Assembly (NCBI GenBank): GCA_016931575.1
Contig: JAFGEO010000041.1
Span: forward strand, 1-33,097
Length of the DNA stretch: 33,097 bases
Origin: Bacteroidales bacterium
Lineage (GTDB): Bacteria > Bacteroidota > Bacteroidia > Bacteroidales > UBA10428
Direction: 5' to 3'
The notes under the pieces were generated by a model. The model had not been told where the DNA came from, did no database searches, and saw nothing but the letters and a program-made list of their open reading frames with translations. The translations under genes were made by a program, and so were the position numbers. This document shows, in pieces, positions 16,567 to 25,276 of the stretch. The number at the start of each line of letters is the position of its first letter. Position 1 is the stretch's first letter.

Positions 16567-19500
16567 ATGAAACAAAAGATATACATACTGATCGCATCAT
16601 CGTTGATGGTCCTGTCTGCCGTTTTCCTCAGATGCTACCATCGCAGCGAAATCATAGGTCAGAAAGATTCAGTCGCTGGAATTGAAGCGTCGCGGGCTGA
16701 TGCTGAAGGTGGACGCAAAGAACAGGAAGGACGCTACGACCAGCCCCAGGGGTATGCCGATTTCTACAAACTGATTACCACCAGCCCCGGGCAGAAGCAT
16801 AATGGATACAAACCCGGCTACCAGTTCAGAGAGTATCAGAAAATAAAACGAAATGCACAGCGCCTTAAACTGGCGAAAAAAGAATACGATTGGCAGTTCC
16901 GCGGACCCGGAAATGTTAGCGGCAGGACACGTGAGGTGATTATTGACCGTACTGATCCCGGCTATAATACCTGGTATGCCGCCGCAGCCAGCGGTGGGGT
17001 ATGGAAAACCACCAATGCCGGACAGAGCTGGACAAATCTTACGAACGATCTGGTTAACCTGGCGACAAACAGCCTGGTTGTTGCACCTTCTGATCCTGAC
17101 ATAATCTATATTGGAACCGGAGAAGGGTATGGCGGATTCGGCATGGTAAGCGGAAATGGCATTTTCAAAAGTATTAATGGCGGGCAATCCTGGTCGCAGC
17201 TGGAATCGACCCGGGAAAACGAGAATTTCAGATGGATCAACAAGATCCTGATCGATGAGTCGGATGCAAACCATATCATCGTAGCCACCAACGAAGGGAT
17301 CTTCAATTCTTCTGATGGTGGCCTTAGCTGGGTCATCAGCTATTCGAAGGGCTATGCTGTGCAGGATCTGAAGGCTAATCCCCTGAATAGCAGCACTATC
17401 TATGCTGCTTTAAACCGCCTGGGAATCATAAAATCCTACGATAGTGGTGCCAGCTGGGTAAATGCCTTCGAAGGAATCGGGACCGGATATCGTTTCGCCC
17501 TGGATATTAGTCCTGTGGATACCAGCTATATCTTCACCAGTGTTGAGGCTCCCGGAGAACTTACAGAGGTGTATATTTCAAAAGACGGGGCAGCAAGCTG
17601 GCGCAAGATGAATGACAGTGACCTGTCTTTTATTCATTTTCTGGGGAACCAGGGATGGTTTAACAATGTGATCAAGGCCGATCCCTTCAACTGCAATAAG
17701 GTCTATATCGGAGGTGTGTATTTTGGTAGCGTAGAATTTAAGTCAGGGTCATCCCTAAGCGATCCGCAGCTTATGCGCGTGGATACAAGCGGCACAGGGG
17801 ACTGGCTGTCTTTTGTGGATTTCGGCGGCACTTTCCTCAATGGCGGCCTGACAACGGGCCTCGAAGAGGATGCCGATGTGGAGGAAGAAGACTTTGTCAG
17901 CGTTGAAATACGCTTTGGTCCGGGAATATCCCAGAAGGCCCACCGATTTACCGTGCCGGAAGGCGAGGGCCCGGGTGTGCCGCAAAGTGCCTATACCTAT
18001 CAGGATTATGTAAGAGTACCTTTCCAGGTCTGGGATATCGATAACAACCGTCAACTTATGGTTTCCTTTCGCGACCAGGAGAATGACGGCAGTTTTAACC
18101 TGGTGGATCGGGAATGGGATGATATTATTAGCGGGCGCGAATATATTTTTGCACATGCCCTGGATTACCAGGAAACACCCGCTCAGGAGATAGCTCAGGA
18201 TGGTGGGCACTATACAAAAATGCTCTACTTTTTATGGCCGGCATTACCGGAAGATAAAACCTGGAATTCCACGAACCTGCCGGAATCATCCATACTGATC
18301 CGGTATGGCACTTTCGGGATGCAGGATGCGACCACCGTTACCCTTGCTGATGACACCCGGAACAGCAACCTGCATGTCGACCACCACGCCATTGATATTG
18401 TAGTTACTGATGCAGGTAATGAAGAGTTTATGATGGTAGAGGCTAACGACGGCGGACTGGGTGTCACTCATGATAAGGGAATGAGTTGGGAACAGATCAG
18501 GAACGGGTATCCTACGACCCAGTTTTATGGTGTGGCTAAGAAACCAGGCGCAAATGAATACATTGGGGGAATGCAGGATAACGGAACCTGGCAATCTCCT
18601 GTAGGGGAAGAAGCGGGTCCTGCTTCAGAATACAGCGACCGCGTGAAGGGGGATGGATTTGAAGCCCTCTGGCACCCCGAATACCCGCAACGTATCCTGG
18701 CATCATCCTACTACAACCAGATTAAACTGTCAACCGACGGGGGAGAGACCTGGGAGGCAGCAACCGGAGGTATAAGTGGTGAAGGGCCTTTCATTACGCG
18801 TCTTTCAAATTCGCCGGCTAATCCCGACCTGGTCTTCGCTGTAGGTAATTACGGGGTGTACAGGCATACTAATTTTGGCGTGGGACGTTATCCATGGACC
18901 CTGACTGCCATCGATACCGGATGGGCTGTTTTTGACCAGGTTACCAGTTCCCATAATGTGGAAGTATCACTCGCTGATCCATCTGTCGTCTGGGCAGGCG
19001 GAGGAATGTACGAAAACCCCGATCTTAACATATTCCTGTCAAAGAATTACGGAAAGAGCTTTAAAAAGGTAAGTCTCTACCCTGAAAGGGAAATGGGATA
19101 TATTTCCGGCATCGCCACTCACCCGCGTGATACGGCCACCGCCTATGTGCTGTTCTCCATGGACCATAAGCCGAAGATCCTGCGTACCGAAGATTTCGGC
19201 GAAAGCTGGGAGGATATTTCAGGTTTCGGGGCTGACAGCACCAGCAGCATTTTTCCTGATGTTGTGGTTTATTCCCTGCTTGTTTTCCCCGATGAGCCCA
19301 ACCGCATTTGGGCAGGCACGGAGATCGGCATCATAGAGAGCGAAGATAATGGCGCCAGCTGGCATATGGCTGATATTGGCCTGCCGGCTGTTTCGGTCTG
19401 GCAAATGTTTATCCAGGATGAAACCATCGTGGTAGCCACCCATGGCAGGGGGATTTGGTCCGGCACCTACACTCCCGACGCTATTCCATCCGTGCACCGG

Positions 19501-19758
19501 CAGGCTGATCTTCATCTTTCAGTATATCCTAATCCATCTCCTGGAATCGTGAACCTGAAAGCGCAGCTCCCGGGAACCACATCGGCTCGAATCCAAATCT
19601 ACACCCTTTCCGGACAACGGATCCTGCAGTTCTCTGAGCTGATCGTGGAGCAGTCGGTTGAAAAACAAGTTGATCTGTCTGGCTTTGGTCCAGGTACCTA
19701 TCTGCTTGTTTTTAAGGCCGGTGACATTTCCGCAACCCGCAAACTTGTTATTCAGTAA
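16567..19758 (+). CDS. Secreted Asp-box (BNR/VPS10-like) beta-propeller with T9SS sorting domain (2)
   Basis: This 1063-aa paralogue of the propeller at 6970-10230 lies 12 bases after the second lipoprotein, so it is co-transcribed with SusCD. After a hydrophobic start (about 5-22, with no lipobox since the residue before Cys is Arg), the propeller opens at WQFRGPGNVSGRTRE. About ten Asp-box motifs follow, including WKTTNAGQSW, FKSINGGQSW, FNSSDGGLSW and IESEDNGASW. It has the same insertion at about residues 388-604 (FGPGISQKAHRF; SFRDQENDG; LYFLWPALPED), then HHAIDI, TTQFYGVA and GGMQDNGTW. The C-terminal T9SS sorting domain covers about 985-1063 (VYPNPSPG through ATRKLVIQ). It is predicted to be secreted and surface-held. 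Whether it cleaves or only binds a substrate cannot be told. Confidence 0.9.
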   Translation: MKQKIYILIASSLMVLSAVFLRCYHRSEIIGQKDSVAGIEASRADAEGGRKEQEGRYDQPQGYADFYKLITTSPGQKHNGYKPGYQFREYQKIKRNAQRLKLAKKEYDWQFRGPGNVSGRTREVIIDRTDPGYNTWYAAAASGGVWKTTNAGQSWTNLTNDLVNLATNSLVVAPSDPDIIYIGTGEGYGGFGMVSGNGIFKSINGGQSWSQLESTRENENFRWINKILIDESDANHIIVATNEGIFNSSDGGLSWVISYSKGYAVQDLKANPLNSSTIYAALNRLGIIKSYDSGASWVNAFEGIGTGYRFALDISPVDTSYIFTSVEAPGELTEVYISKDGAASWRKMNDSDLSFIHFLGNQGWFNNVIKADPFNCNKVYIGGVYFGSVEFKSGSSLSDPQLMRVDTSGTGDWLSFVDFGGTFLNGGLTTGLEEDADVEEEDFVSVEIRFGPGISQKAHRFTVPEGEGPGVPQSAYTYQDYVRVPFQVWDIDNNRQLMVSFRDQENDGSFNLVDREWDDIISGREYIFAHALDYQETPAQEIAQDGGHYTKMLYFLWPALPEDKTWNSTNLPESSILIRYGTFGMQDATTVTLADDTRNSNLHVDHHAIDIVVTDAGNEEFMMVEANDGGLGVTHDKGMSWEQIRNGYPTTQFYGVAKKPGANEYIGGMQDNGTWQSPVGEEAGPASEYSDRVKGDGFEALWHPEYPQRILASSYYNQIKLSTDGGETWEAATGGISGEGPFITRLSNSPANPDLVFAVGNYGVYRHTNFGVGRYPWTLTAIDTGWAVFDQVTSSHNVEVSLADPSVVWAGGGMYENPDLNIFLSKNYGKSFKKVSLYPEREMGYISGIATHPRDTATAYVLFSMDHKPKILRTEDFGESWEDISGFGADSTSSIFPDVVVYSLLVFPDEPNRIWAGTEIGIIESEDNGASWHMADIGLPAVSVWQMFIQDETIVVATHGRGIWSGTYTPDAIPSVHRQADLHLSVYPNPSPGIVNLKAQLPGTTSARIQIYTLSGQRILQFSELIVEQSVEKQVDLSGFGPGTYLLVFKAGDISATRKLVIQ

Positions 19759-19799
19759 CAGCTGTTTGCAATGAATTCTTCAGGTTAGCAAGGATTTAT

Positions 19800-19807
19800 T
19801 ATATTTG
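19800..19807 (+). promoter_or_regulatory. -7 promoter box (TATATTTG) of cysD-cysN
   Basis: This is a full match to TAnnTTTG, 42 bases before the cysD ATG. No TTTG at the expected 19-base spacing is seen upstream; the nearest TTTG (19764-19767) is 32 bases away. The longest reading frame for cysD would begin at the TTG inside this box, which argues for the later ATG. Confidence 0.6.
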
Positions 19808-19849
19808 CAGTCCGCCTGTAAAAGGCAGCTTAATTTTTATCATTGTATC

Positions 19850-20755
19850 ATGGACAAATACGTCATTAATCATCTGAGGGAGCTCGAAGCTGAGTCTATC
19901 TATATTATCCGGGAAGTCGCCGCTCAATTTGAACGTCCTGCATTGCTTTTCTCCGGAGGAAAAGATTCCATTGTCATGTACTACCTTGCCAGGAAAGCGT
20001 TTTGGCCCGCAAAGGTTCCTTTTCCTCTTCTGCACATTGATACAGGACATAACTTTCCGGAGACCCTGGAATTTCGCGATAAGCTTGCTGAAGAGACCGG
20101 GGCAACCTGCCTGGTTCGCCTGGTTCAGGATAGTATTGATAAAGGGAGGGCGGTAGAAGAAACCGGGTACAATGCCAGCCGGAATATGCTGCAGACGGTT
20201 ACCCTGCTTGATGCCATTGAGGAGTTGAAGCTCGACTGTGCCCTGGGTGGTGGTCGGCGCGATGAGGAGAAAGCCCGCGCCAAGGAACGTTTCTTCTCAC
20301 ATCGTGATGAGTTTGGTCAGTGGGATCCAAAGAATCAGCGCCCTGAACTTTGGAACGTTTTTAACGGGAAAAAGCGGATGGGGGAACACTTTAGGGTCTT
20401 CCCACTTAGCAACTGGACGGAAATGGATGTCTGGCAGTATATCTACATGGAAGATATCGATATCCCCGACCTGTATTTTACCCATAAGAGAAAAGTCTTC
20501 AACAGGGATGGCGTATGGCTTGCTGAGGCCCCGTTCATGTCGCTTAAGGATACCGAGAAGCTGATAGAAAAAGATGTGCGCTGTCGTACTATCGGGGATA
20601 TTACCTGTACAGGTCTCACCCTGTCAAAAGCCAACTCCCTTGAGGATATTATCAAGGAAGTTGCGGCAACCCGCACTACCGAAAGAGGAGGGCGCGCCGA
20701 TGATAAACGTTCAGAAGCCGCAATGGAAGACCGTAAAAAAGAAGGTTATTTTTAA
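19850..20755 (+). CDS. cysD: Sulfate adenylyltransferase subunit 2 (CysD)
   Basis: CysD is the ATP pyrophosphatase-type subunit of ATP sulfurylase, which makes adenosine 5'-phosphosulfate from sulfate and ATP in the cytosol. With the start at ATG 19850 it is 301 aa, almost the same as the E. coli enzyme (302). The PP-loop SGGKDS is at residues 35-40. LGGGRRDEEKARAKER, the FPLSNWTEMDVWQYI stretch and the C-terminal RCRTIGDITCTG and RGGRADD segments are all family hallmarks. An upstream extension to TTG 19805 would run into the promoter box and is rejected. It is followed by cysN after 59 bases that contain junk-like words (cagcaaccagaaac, actagcaacta). Confidence 0.97.
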   Translation: MDKYVINHLRELEAESIYIIREVAAQFERPALLFSGGKDSIVMYYLARKAFWPAKVPFPLLHIDTGHNFPETLEFRDKLAEETGATCLVRLVQDSIDKGRAVEETGYNASRNMLQTVTLLDAIEELKLDCALGGGRRDEEKARAKERFFSHRDEFGQWDPKNQRPELWNVFNGKKRMGEHFRVFPLSNWTEMDVWQYIYMEDIDIPDLYFTHKRKVFNRDGVWLAEAPFMSLKDTEKLIEKDVRCRTIGDITCTGLTLSKANSLEDIIKEVAATRTTERGGRADDKRSEAAMEDRKKEGYF

Positions 20756-20814
20756 TTTGGCATGACGGATTTCAGCACCCAGCAACCAGAAACAAGAAAC
20801 TAGCAACTAATAAA

Positions 20815-22095
20815 ATGTCAGAATTTCAGGAAAAACAGGATGGTTATCTAAATATGCAACTGCTGCGTTTTACTACTGCAGGCAGTGTGGATGACGGAAA
20901 AAGTACGCTGATCGGGCGACTGCTCTATGACAGTAAAGCGATTTTTGAAGATCAGATGGAAGCCATTGAACGTGCCAGCCTGAACCGGGGAGAGGAACAT
21001 GTAAACCTGGCCCTTCTTACCGATGGTTTGAGAGCCGAACGGGAACAAGGGATCACCATTGATGTTGCCTACCGGTATTTCGCTACCCCAAAGCGTAAAT
21101 TTATCATTGCAGATACTCCAGGACATGTACAGTACACCCGGAATATGGTGACCGGCGCTTCTACCGCGAATGCTGCCATAATCCTTGTTGATGCCCGCAA
21201 TGGAGTGGTAGAGCAAACTCTCAGGCATTCATTTATTGCATCGCTTTTGAGGATACCCCATATTCTGATCTGTGTCAACAAAATGGACCTGATGAATTAC
21301 GATGAAAAAGTGTTCGATAAGATCCGGAACGATTATGAGGCACTTTCTGAAAATCTGAAAACTCAGGATATCCGTTTTGTCCCAATCAGTGCGCTGAAAG
21401 GTGATAATGTTGTTGACCGTTCAACCAATATGGACTGGTATGATGGCCCCACCCTGATGTACCTGCTTGAAAATATTCATATTGCCAATGACCGGAACTA
21501 TGAGGATCCCCGTTTCCCGGTTCAGTATGTTATCCGGCCGCAGTCTGATAAATACCACGATTTCAGAGGGTACGCAGGAAGAGTTGTCGGAGGGGTACTC
21601 CATAAGGGAGACAAAGTCGCTGTGCTTCCCTCCGGTCTGATGACAAAAATTGCCACCATCGAAACCATGAACGGGCAGGTAGGAACCGCATTCCCCCCAC
21701 AGTCTGTGGCGCTTACCCTCGAAGATGATATCGATATCAGCCGGGGGGACATGATCGTCGCCGAGGACAACCAGCCTGAAGTTTCACAGGACATCACCAT
21801 CATGTTCTGCTGGCTTAATGAAAAACCCCTGGTGGCATATGGTAAATACACTGTGAAACATACTACCAACGAGGCGCGCTGTATTGTAAAATCGGTGGAG
21901 TATAAAGTAGATGTAAACACCCTGAAAAGGAATACTGAGGATAAAAAGGTAGGCCTGAATGAAATCGGCATGATGAAAATCAGGACAACAAAACCCCTGT
22001 TGTTCGATTCTTATTCGAAGAACCGTGTCACCGGCAGCCTGATCCTCATCGATGAAGGCACCAATGAGACCGTTTGTGCAGGAATGATCGTATAA
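20815..22095 (+). CDS. cysN: Sulfate adenylyltransferase subunit 1 (CysN), GTPase
   Basis: CysN is the EF-Tu-like GTPase subunit that drives the CysD reaction by GTP hydrolysis. The G1 loop GSVDDGKS is at 23-30, the switch I stretch REQGITIDV at about 76-84, G3 DTPGH at 100-104 and G4 NKMD at 155-158, followed by two beta-barrel domains ending in TGSLILIDEGTNE and AGMIV. At 426 aa it is shorter than E. coli CysN (475) but ends at the family's normal C-terminus, so the difference is mainly at the N-terminus. There is no fused APS kinase (CysC), and no cysC or cysH lies in the window, so the fate of APS (reduction or PAPS synthesis) is not shown. A terminator follows within 12 bases. Confidence 0.97.
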   Translation: MSEFQEKQDGYLNMQLLRFTTAGSVDDGKSTLIGRLLYDSKAIFEDQMEAIERASLNRGEEHVNLALLTDGLRAEREQGITIDVAYRYFATPKRKFIIADTPGHVQYTRNMVTGASTANAAIILVDARNGVVEQTLRHSFIASLLRIPHILICVNKMDLMNYDEKVFDKIRNDYEALSENLKTQDIRFVPISALKGDNVVDRSTNMDWYDGPTLMYLLENIHIANDRNYEDPRFPVQYVIRPQSDKYHDFRGYAGRVVGGVLHKGDKVAVLPSGLMTKIATIETMNGQVGTAFPPQSVALTLEDDIDISRGDMIVAEDNQPEVSQDITIMFCWLNEKPLVAYGKYTVKHTTNEARCIVKSVEYKVDVNTLKRNTEDKKVGLNEIGMMKIRTTKPLLFDSYSKNRVTGSLILIDEGTNETVCAGMIV

Positions 22096-22106
22096 GGCAA
22101 AATACT

Positions 22107-22138
22107 CACCGGTTGATACAAATACACCCGGTGTTTTT
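22107..22138 (+). terminator. Rho-independent terminator of cysDN
   Basis: The arms caccgg (22107-22112) and ccggtg (22128-22133) pair perfectly with a 15-base loop and are followed directly by five T. It begins 12 bases after the cysN stop, in the gap to the convergent peptidase gene. Confidence 0.75.
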
Positions 22139-22143
22139 ATGCC

Positions 22144-22890
22144 TCATAAAAGCCTTTTTATTGCATGCAGCTGATGGGTATACCTGTTCAGTTCTTCCCT
22201 GAAAATACCCCGACTGTCAACTCTGTCAATTCTCACGGACCCCGACGCATGGATGATCTTACCGTCACCCATAAAAAGTCCAACATGGGTTATGGCTCCA
22301 GCATCATCGGAAAAAAATAACAAGTCGTTCGGTACTGCATCATCCAGGCTTTTTATCTCCCTGCCCATACCGGCCTGTTGACTGGCATCCCTCAGCAAGG
22401 TGATGCCGTGAATTTTGTAAACTAACTGGCTCAATCCTGAACAATCGATTCCCATAGCCGTTCTTCCACCCCATAGATAGGGTGCTCTCAGAAATTCTCC
22501 GGCATGGTCAAAGGGTTCCTTAAGATCAGTCCGTGGTTTTGTGCAGGCCCGGAAATATGATCCTCCCAACTGAAAATTCCCTCTGTCATCCGGTTGGGGA
22601 ATTTCTGATCCGGAAGGGATCACAAACCTTCCTGCACCTTTCTCTACCTCAAGGAAAGGTTCCCGGATAACCAGTCCGGGGCGCAAATCCTCTTCTTTTT
22701 CCTCGGTAAGCGAATTGATCTCCATCCAGCCTTCATAGCTTTCAAAGCATGTTTTGATCCTTACCCATTCCCGGTCAGCTCCAATAATGCTGACCTTCTC
22801 TCCAAAAACTAACTGACTGAGCTGTTCTGATTTGTGAGCAGGCTCCTTTCGTATGGGGATCATGGGCAATAAACAAATAAAGGTAGTCAT
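22144..22890 (-). CDS. NlpC/P60 (C40) peptidase with N-terminal SH3-like domain
   Basis: This 248-aa cysteine peptidase is of the dipeptidyl-peptidase VI/YkfC type, which cuts gamma-D-Glu-diaminopimelate bonds in cell-wall peptides. The SH3-like N-terminal part (about 1-60: IPIRKEP, LVFGEKVSI, EGWMEINSL) is followed by a linker region with a second possible SH3 (about 70-118) and the NlpC/P60 domain from about 128. The catalytic Cys is at 150 in DCSGLSQLVY, His at 202 in THVGLFMG and the third residue His at 214 in IIHASG. There is no signal peptide, so it probably works in the cytosol on recycled muropeptides. It is convergent with cysN and divergent from the PgpH gene. Exact substrate is inferred from the family. 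Confidence 0.92.
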   Translation of the reverse strand: MTTFICLLPMIPIRKEPAHKSEQLSQLVFGEKVSIIGADREWVRIKTCFESYEGWMEINSLTEEKEEDLRPGLVIREPFLEVEKGAGRFVIPSGSEIPQPDDRGNFQLGGSYFRACTKPRTDLKEPFDHAGEFLRAPYLWGGRTAMGIDCSGLSQLVYKIHGITLLRDASQQAGMGREIKSLDDAVPNDLLFFSDDAGAITHVGLFMGDGKIIHASGSVRIDRVDSRGIFREELNRYTHQLHAIKRLL

Positions 22891-23067
22891 GTCTTAATAA
22901 ATATGGAATTCATGCTGAACGAAGTTAGAAAACAATCTTAATTCTTAATTAAACCCTTCACCCTACTATATCAACATGTTTAAGATTTTGTGGCCGAACA
23001 ATACCAGTATCGTCAAACTTTCTGTCTCCCTCTCTGTTTAGTTCATATTGTAATGGATTCTTATTAC

Positions 23068-23099
23068 TTTTCACAGGAAATAAAATTTCAGTACATTTA
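23068..23099 (+). promoter_or_regulatory. Possible promoter of the 7TM-HD gene
   Basis: TTTT (23068-23071) and TACATTTA (23092-23099) lie 20 bases apart and each differs by one base from the Bacteroidetes consensus TTTG / TAnnTTTG. The start codon follows 23 bases later. This is the only promoter-like pair seen in the 232-bp divergent gap. Confidence 0.35.
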
Positions 23100-23122
23100 G
23101 TGAATGAATTAGCCATCAGCCT

Positions 23123-25276
23123 ATGAGTTCTCTGATCCATAAAATACAGTCAAATTATAAGTTTATCAGCACAACCTTCCTGTTTTTTATTGCCTTCCTG
23201 CTGATAGCCTACATGATGCCCAGGAGCATTAAGTTTAACTATGAATTCCAGATGAACAGCCCCTGGAAGCATGAAGATCTCACTGCACCCTTCAAGTTCG
23301 GAATCCTGAAAACCAACGAGGAAATGGCGCCCAGGAGGGATTCTGTACTTGCTGACCTTAAACTGTTATTTGAAATTGATACAGCGACAGGAAAGTCTGA
23401 AGTGCTGAAGTTTAAGGAGAGTTTTAACCGCCGGTGGATTGAGTATTCATTACGTAATTTTTATATTGCTTCCAAAGAGGCCTATACTGAAGGGATGCTG
23501 TATGTCAGGCACCGCAGGCTGCAGGAACAGTACAGCACTACGATCAGCAGATTACTGGAGCAGGTTTACAGCCGGGGGATTATCGAGCTGCCGGATAGCG
23601 AGGTAGCTTACCAGGACAGTTCAGAAATCGGTATTTTAAAAGGGCCCCGGACCGTAGGTTATTATACCAGACTAGCCAAAGTGTATAGTCAGAAGACTGC
23701 CTATGAATATGTTCGGGACAGCCTTAAAATGAAGATGGAGGCTGATAACAGCGATTTACTGAAAGCCTATGCCCCCTTATTCAAGCGCTTTGACCTGCAG
23801 GTGTACCTATACCCCAACCTGATTTATAACCTTGAGGCATCAAAGTGGGAGAGGGATTCCCGGCTGAAAAGTATGAATGTCTCCAAAACGAAAGGTATGA
23901 TGCAGCAGGGACAGCGCATTGTTTCAAAGGGTGAGATTGTTACCCCCGAAATTTACCAGATTTTGATCTCGTTTAAGGAAGCTTTTGATCAGAAGGGCAC
24001 AACCTTTGACTCTTTTCTGGTTCTGCTTGGAAAACTCATCTTTGTGGTCTTTTCCCTCGTTTTAATGTACATCTTCCTTTTCAACTTCAGGAGGGAAGTG
24101 CTGCGGGACATTGTAAAGGCCAGTTTTATCCTCTTTCTGGTTGTGCTGATGTTTTTCATTGCGAGTGCTACTGCCAAACTGGATAAAATCAGCTTTTACA
24201 TCATACCCTTCACCATCCTGCCCATAATTTTACGCACATTTTTCGATGAACGTGTGGCAGTTTTTATACATGTCCTGACCACCCTGATCATCGGGATTAT
24301 TGCCCCGGACAGCTATGAATTCATTATCATGAATATCCTGGCAGGGATTGTGGCGATCTTCAGTCTGACCAATCTTTACAGGCGCAGCCGGTTTTTTCTT
24401 TCCGCACTGCTGGTGTTTGTCACCTTCAGCCTGTCTTACATCGGTCTGCAACTGATTAAATCGGGCACCCTGTCAGACCTCGAGCTGGTATATTTTGCCA
24501 ATTTCGGCATTAATGGTGTGCTGATCCTTGTATCCTTTCTTCTGATCTATATTTTCGAGAAAACCTTCGGCTTTTTGTCGGATACCACGCTTATGGAGCT
24601 CGCGGATACCAATCAGCCTTTACTGCGTAGACTCGCCGAGATTGCCCCCGGTACTTTTCAGCATTCCATGCAGGTTGCCAACCTCTCGGAAGATGCCATA
24701 CACCGCATAGGGGGGAACCCTCTGCTGGTCCGCACAGGTGCCCTTTACCACGATATCGGGAAGATGTACGATCCGGCATTGTTTATCGAGAACCAGACCG
24801 GGGGGGTCAATCCGCATGATGAAATGCCTTTCGGAGAAAGTGCCAATAAGATTATAAATCATGTAAGCAAGGGCGTTGAGCTGGCAAAAAAGAATAACCT
24901 TCCGGAGGCGATTATCAATTTCATCCAAACACATCACGGCACGACTACCGTTCAGTATTTCTATCGTTCGTATGTCAAGACTTATCCCGAGAAGGATGTG
25001 GATGTTAAAGACTTCTCCTACCCAGGACCGAAGCCGTTTTCCAAGGAGATGGCGGTGTTGATGATGGCCGATTCTGTAGAAGCTGCCTCACGGAGCCTGG
25101 GTGATTATACCCTGCAGACCTTATCCGGACTGGTGGAGAAGATTATCAATTACCAGTTAAACAGCGGGCAGTTTGATGATGCCCCGATTACTTTTCAGGA
25201 TATTGCCAGTGTGAAGGAAGTTTTTAAAGTCCGGTTGAAGAATATCTACCATGCCAGGATCTCATATCCGGAGTAA
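23123..25276 (+). CDS. pgpH: 7TM-HD cyclic-di-AMP phosphodiesterase, PgpH family
   Basis: This 717-aa inner-membrane protein has an N-terminal transmembrane segment (about 14-33), a large extracytoplasmic domain (about 34-285, the 7TMR-HDED type), seven transmembrane segments (about 290-475) and a cytosolic HD domain. Metal ligands visible are His514 (HSMQVANLSE), the HD pair at 543-544 (YHDIGKMYDP), a region with NPHDEMPFG, and His604/His605 (QTHHGTTTVQYF). This is the architecture of PgpH, which hydrolyses cyclic di-AMP in Listeria and is widespread in Bacteroidetes. The enzyme role here is inferred from the family; all HD residues are present, so it is probably active. Transcribed alone, convergent with the LolA-like gene. 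Confidence 0.93.
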   Translation: MSSLIHKIQSNYKFISTTFLFFIAFLLIAYMMPRSIKFNYEFQMNSPWKHEDLTAPFKFGILKTNEEMAPRRDSVLADLKLLFEIDTATGKSEVLKFKESFNRRWIEYSLRNFYIASKEAYTEGMLYVRHRRLQEQYSTTISRLLEQVYSRGIIELPDSEVAYQDSSEIGILKGPRTVGYYTRLAKVYSQKTAYEYVRDSLKMKMEADNSDLLKAYAPLFKRFDLQVYLYPNLIYNLEASKWERDSRLKSMNVSKTKGMMQQGQRIVSKGEIVTPEIYQILISFKEAFDQKGTTFDSFLVLLGKLIFVVFSLVLMYIFLFNFRREVLRDIVKASFILFLVVLMFFIASATAKLDKISFYIIPFTILPIILRTFFDERVAVFIHVLTTLIIGIIAPDSYEFIIMNILAGIVAIFSLTNLYRRSRFFLSALLVFVTFSLSYIGLQLIKSGTLSDLELVYFANFGINGVLILVSFLLIYIFEKTFGFLSDTTLMELADTNQPLLRRLAEIAPGTFQHSMQVANLSEDAIHRIGGNPLLVRTGALYHDIGKMYDPALFIENQTGGVNPHDEMPFGESANKIINHVSKGVELAKKNNLPEAIINFIQTHHGTTTVQYFYRSYVKTYPEKDVDVKDFSYPGPKPFSKEMAVLMMADSVEAASRSLGDYTLQTLSGLVEKIINYQLNSGQFDDAPITFQDIASVKEVFKVRLKNIYHARISYPE

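Noticed and set aside
16567-16700. Reading propeller 2 as a lipoprotein because of the Cys near its N-terminus
   Set aside because: The residue before the Cys is Arg, which does not fit a lipobox.
16669-17274. Minus-strand frame of 201 codons
   Set aside because: It is antisense to the second propeller, whose Asp-box motifs show which frame is real.
19757-19766. Perfect palindrome aacagctgtt after the second propeller
   Set aside because: Ten bases without a loop or T-run can arise by chance and do not make a terminator.
19850-22095. Linking cysDN to the SusCD modules as a sulfated-glycan system
   Set aside because: They have their own promoter box and terminator, and no sulfatase or sulfotransferase is present. 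Proximity alone does not support it.
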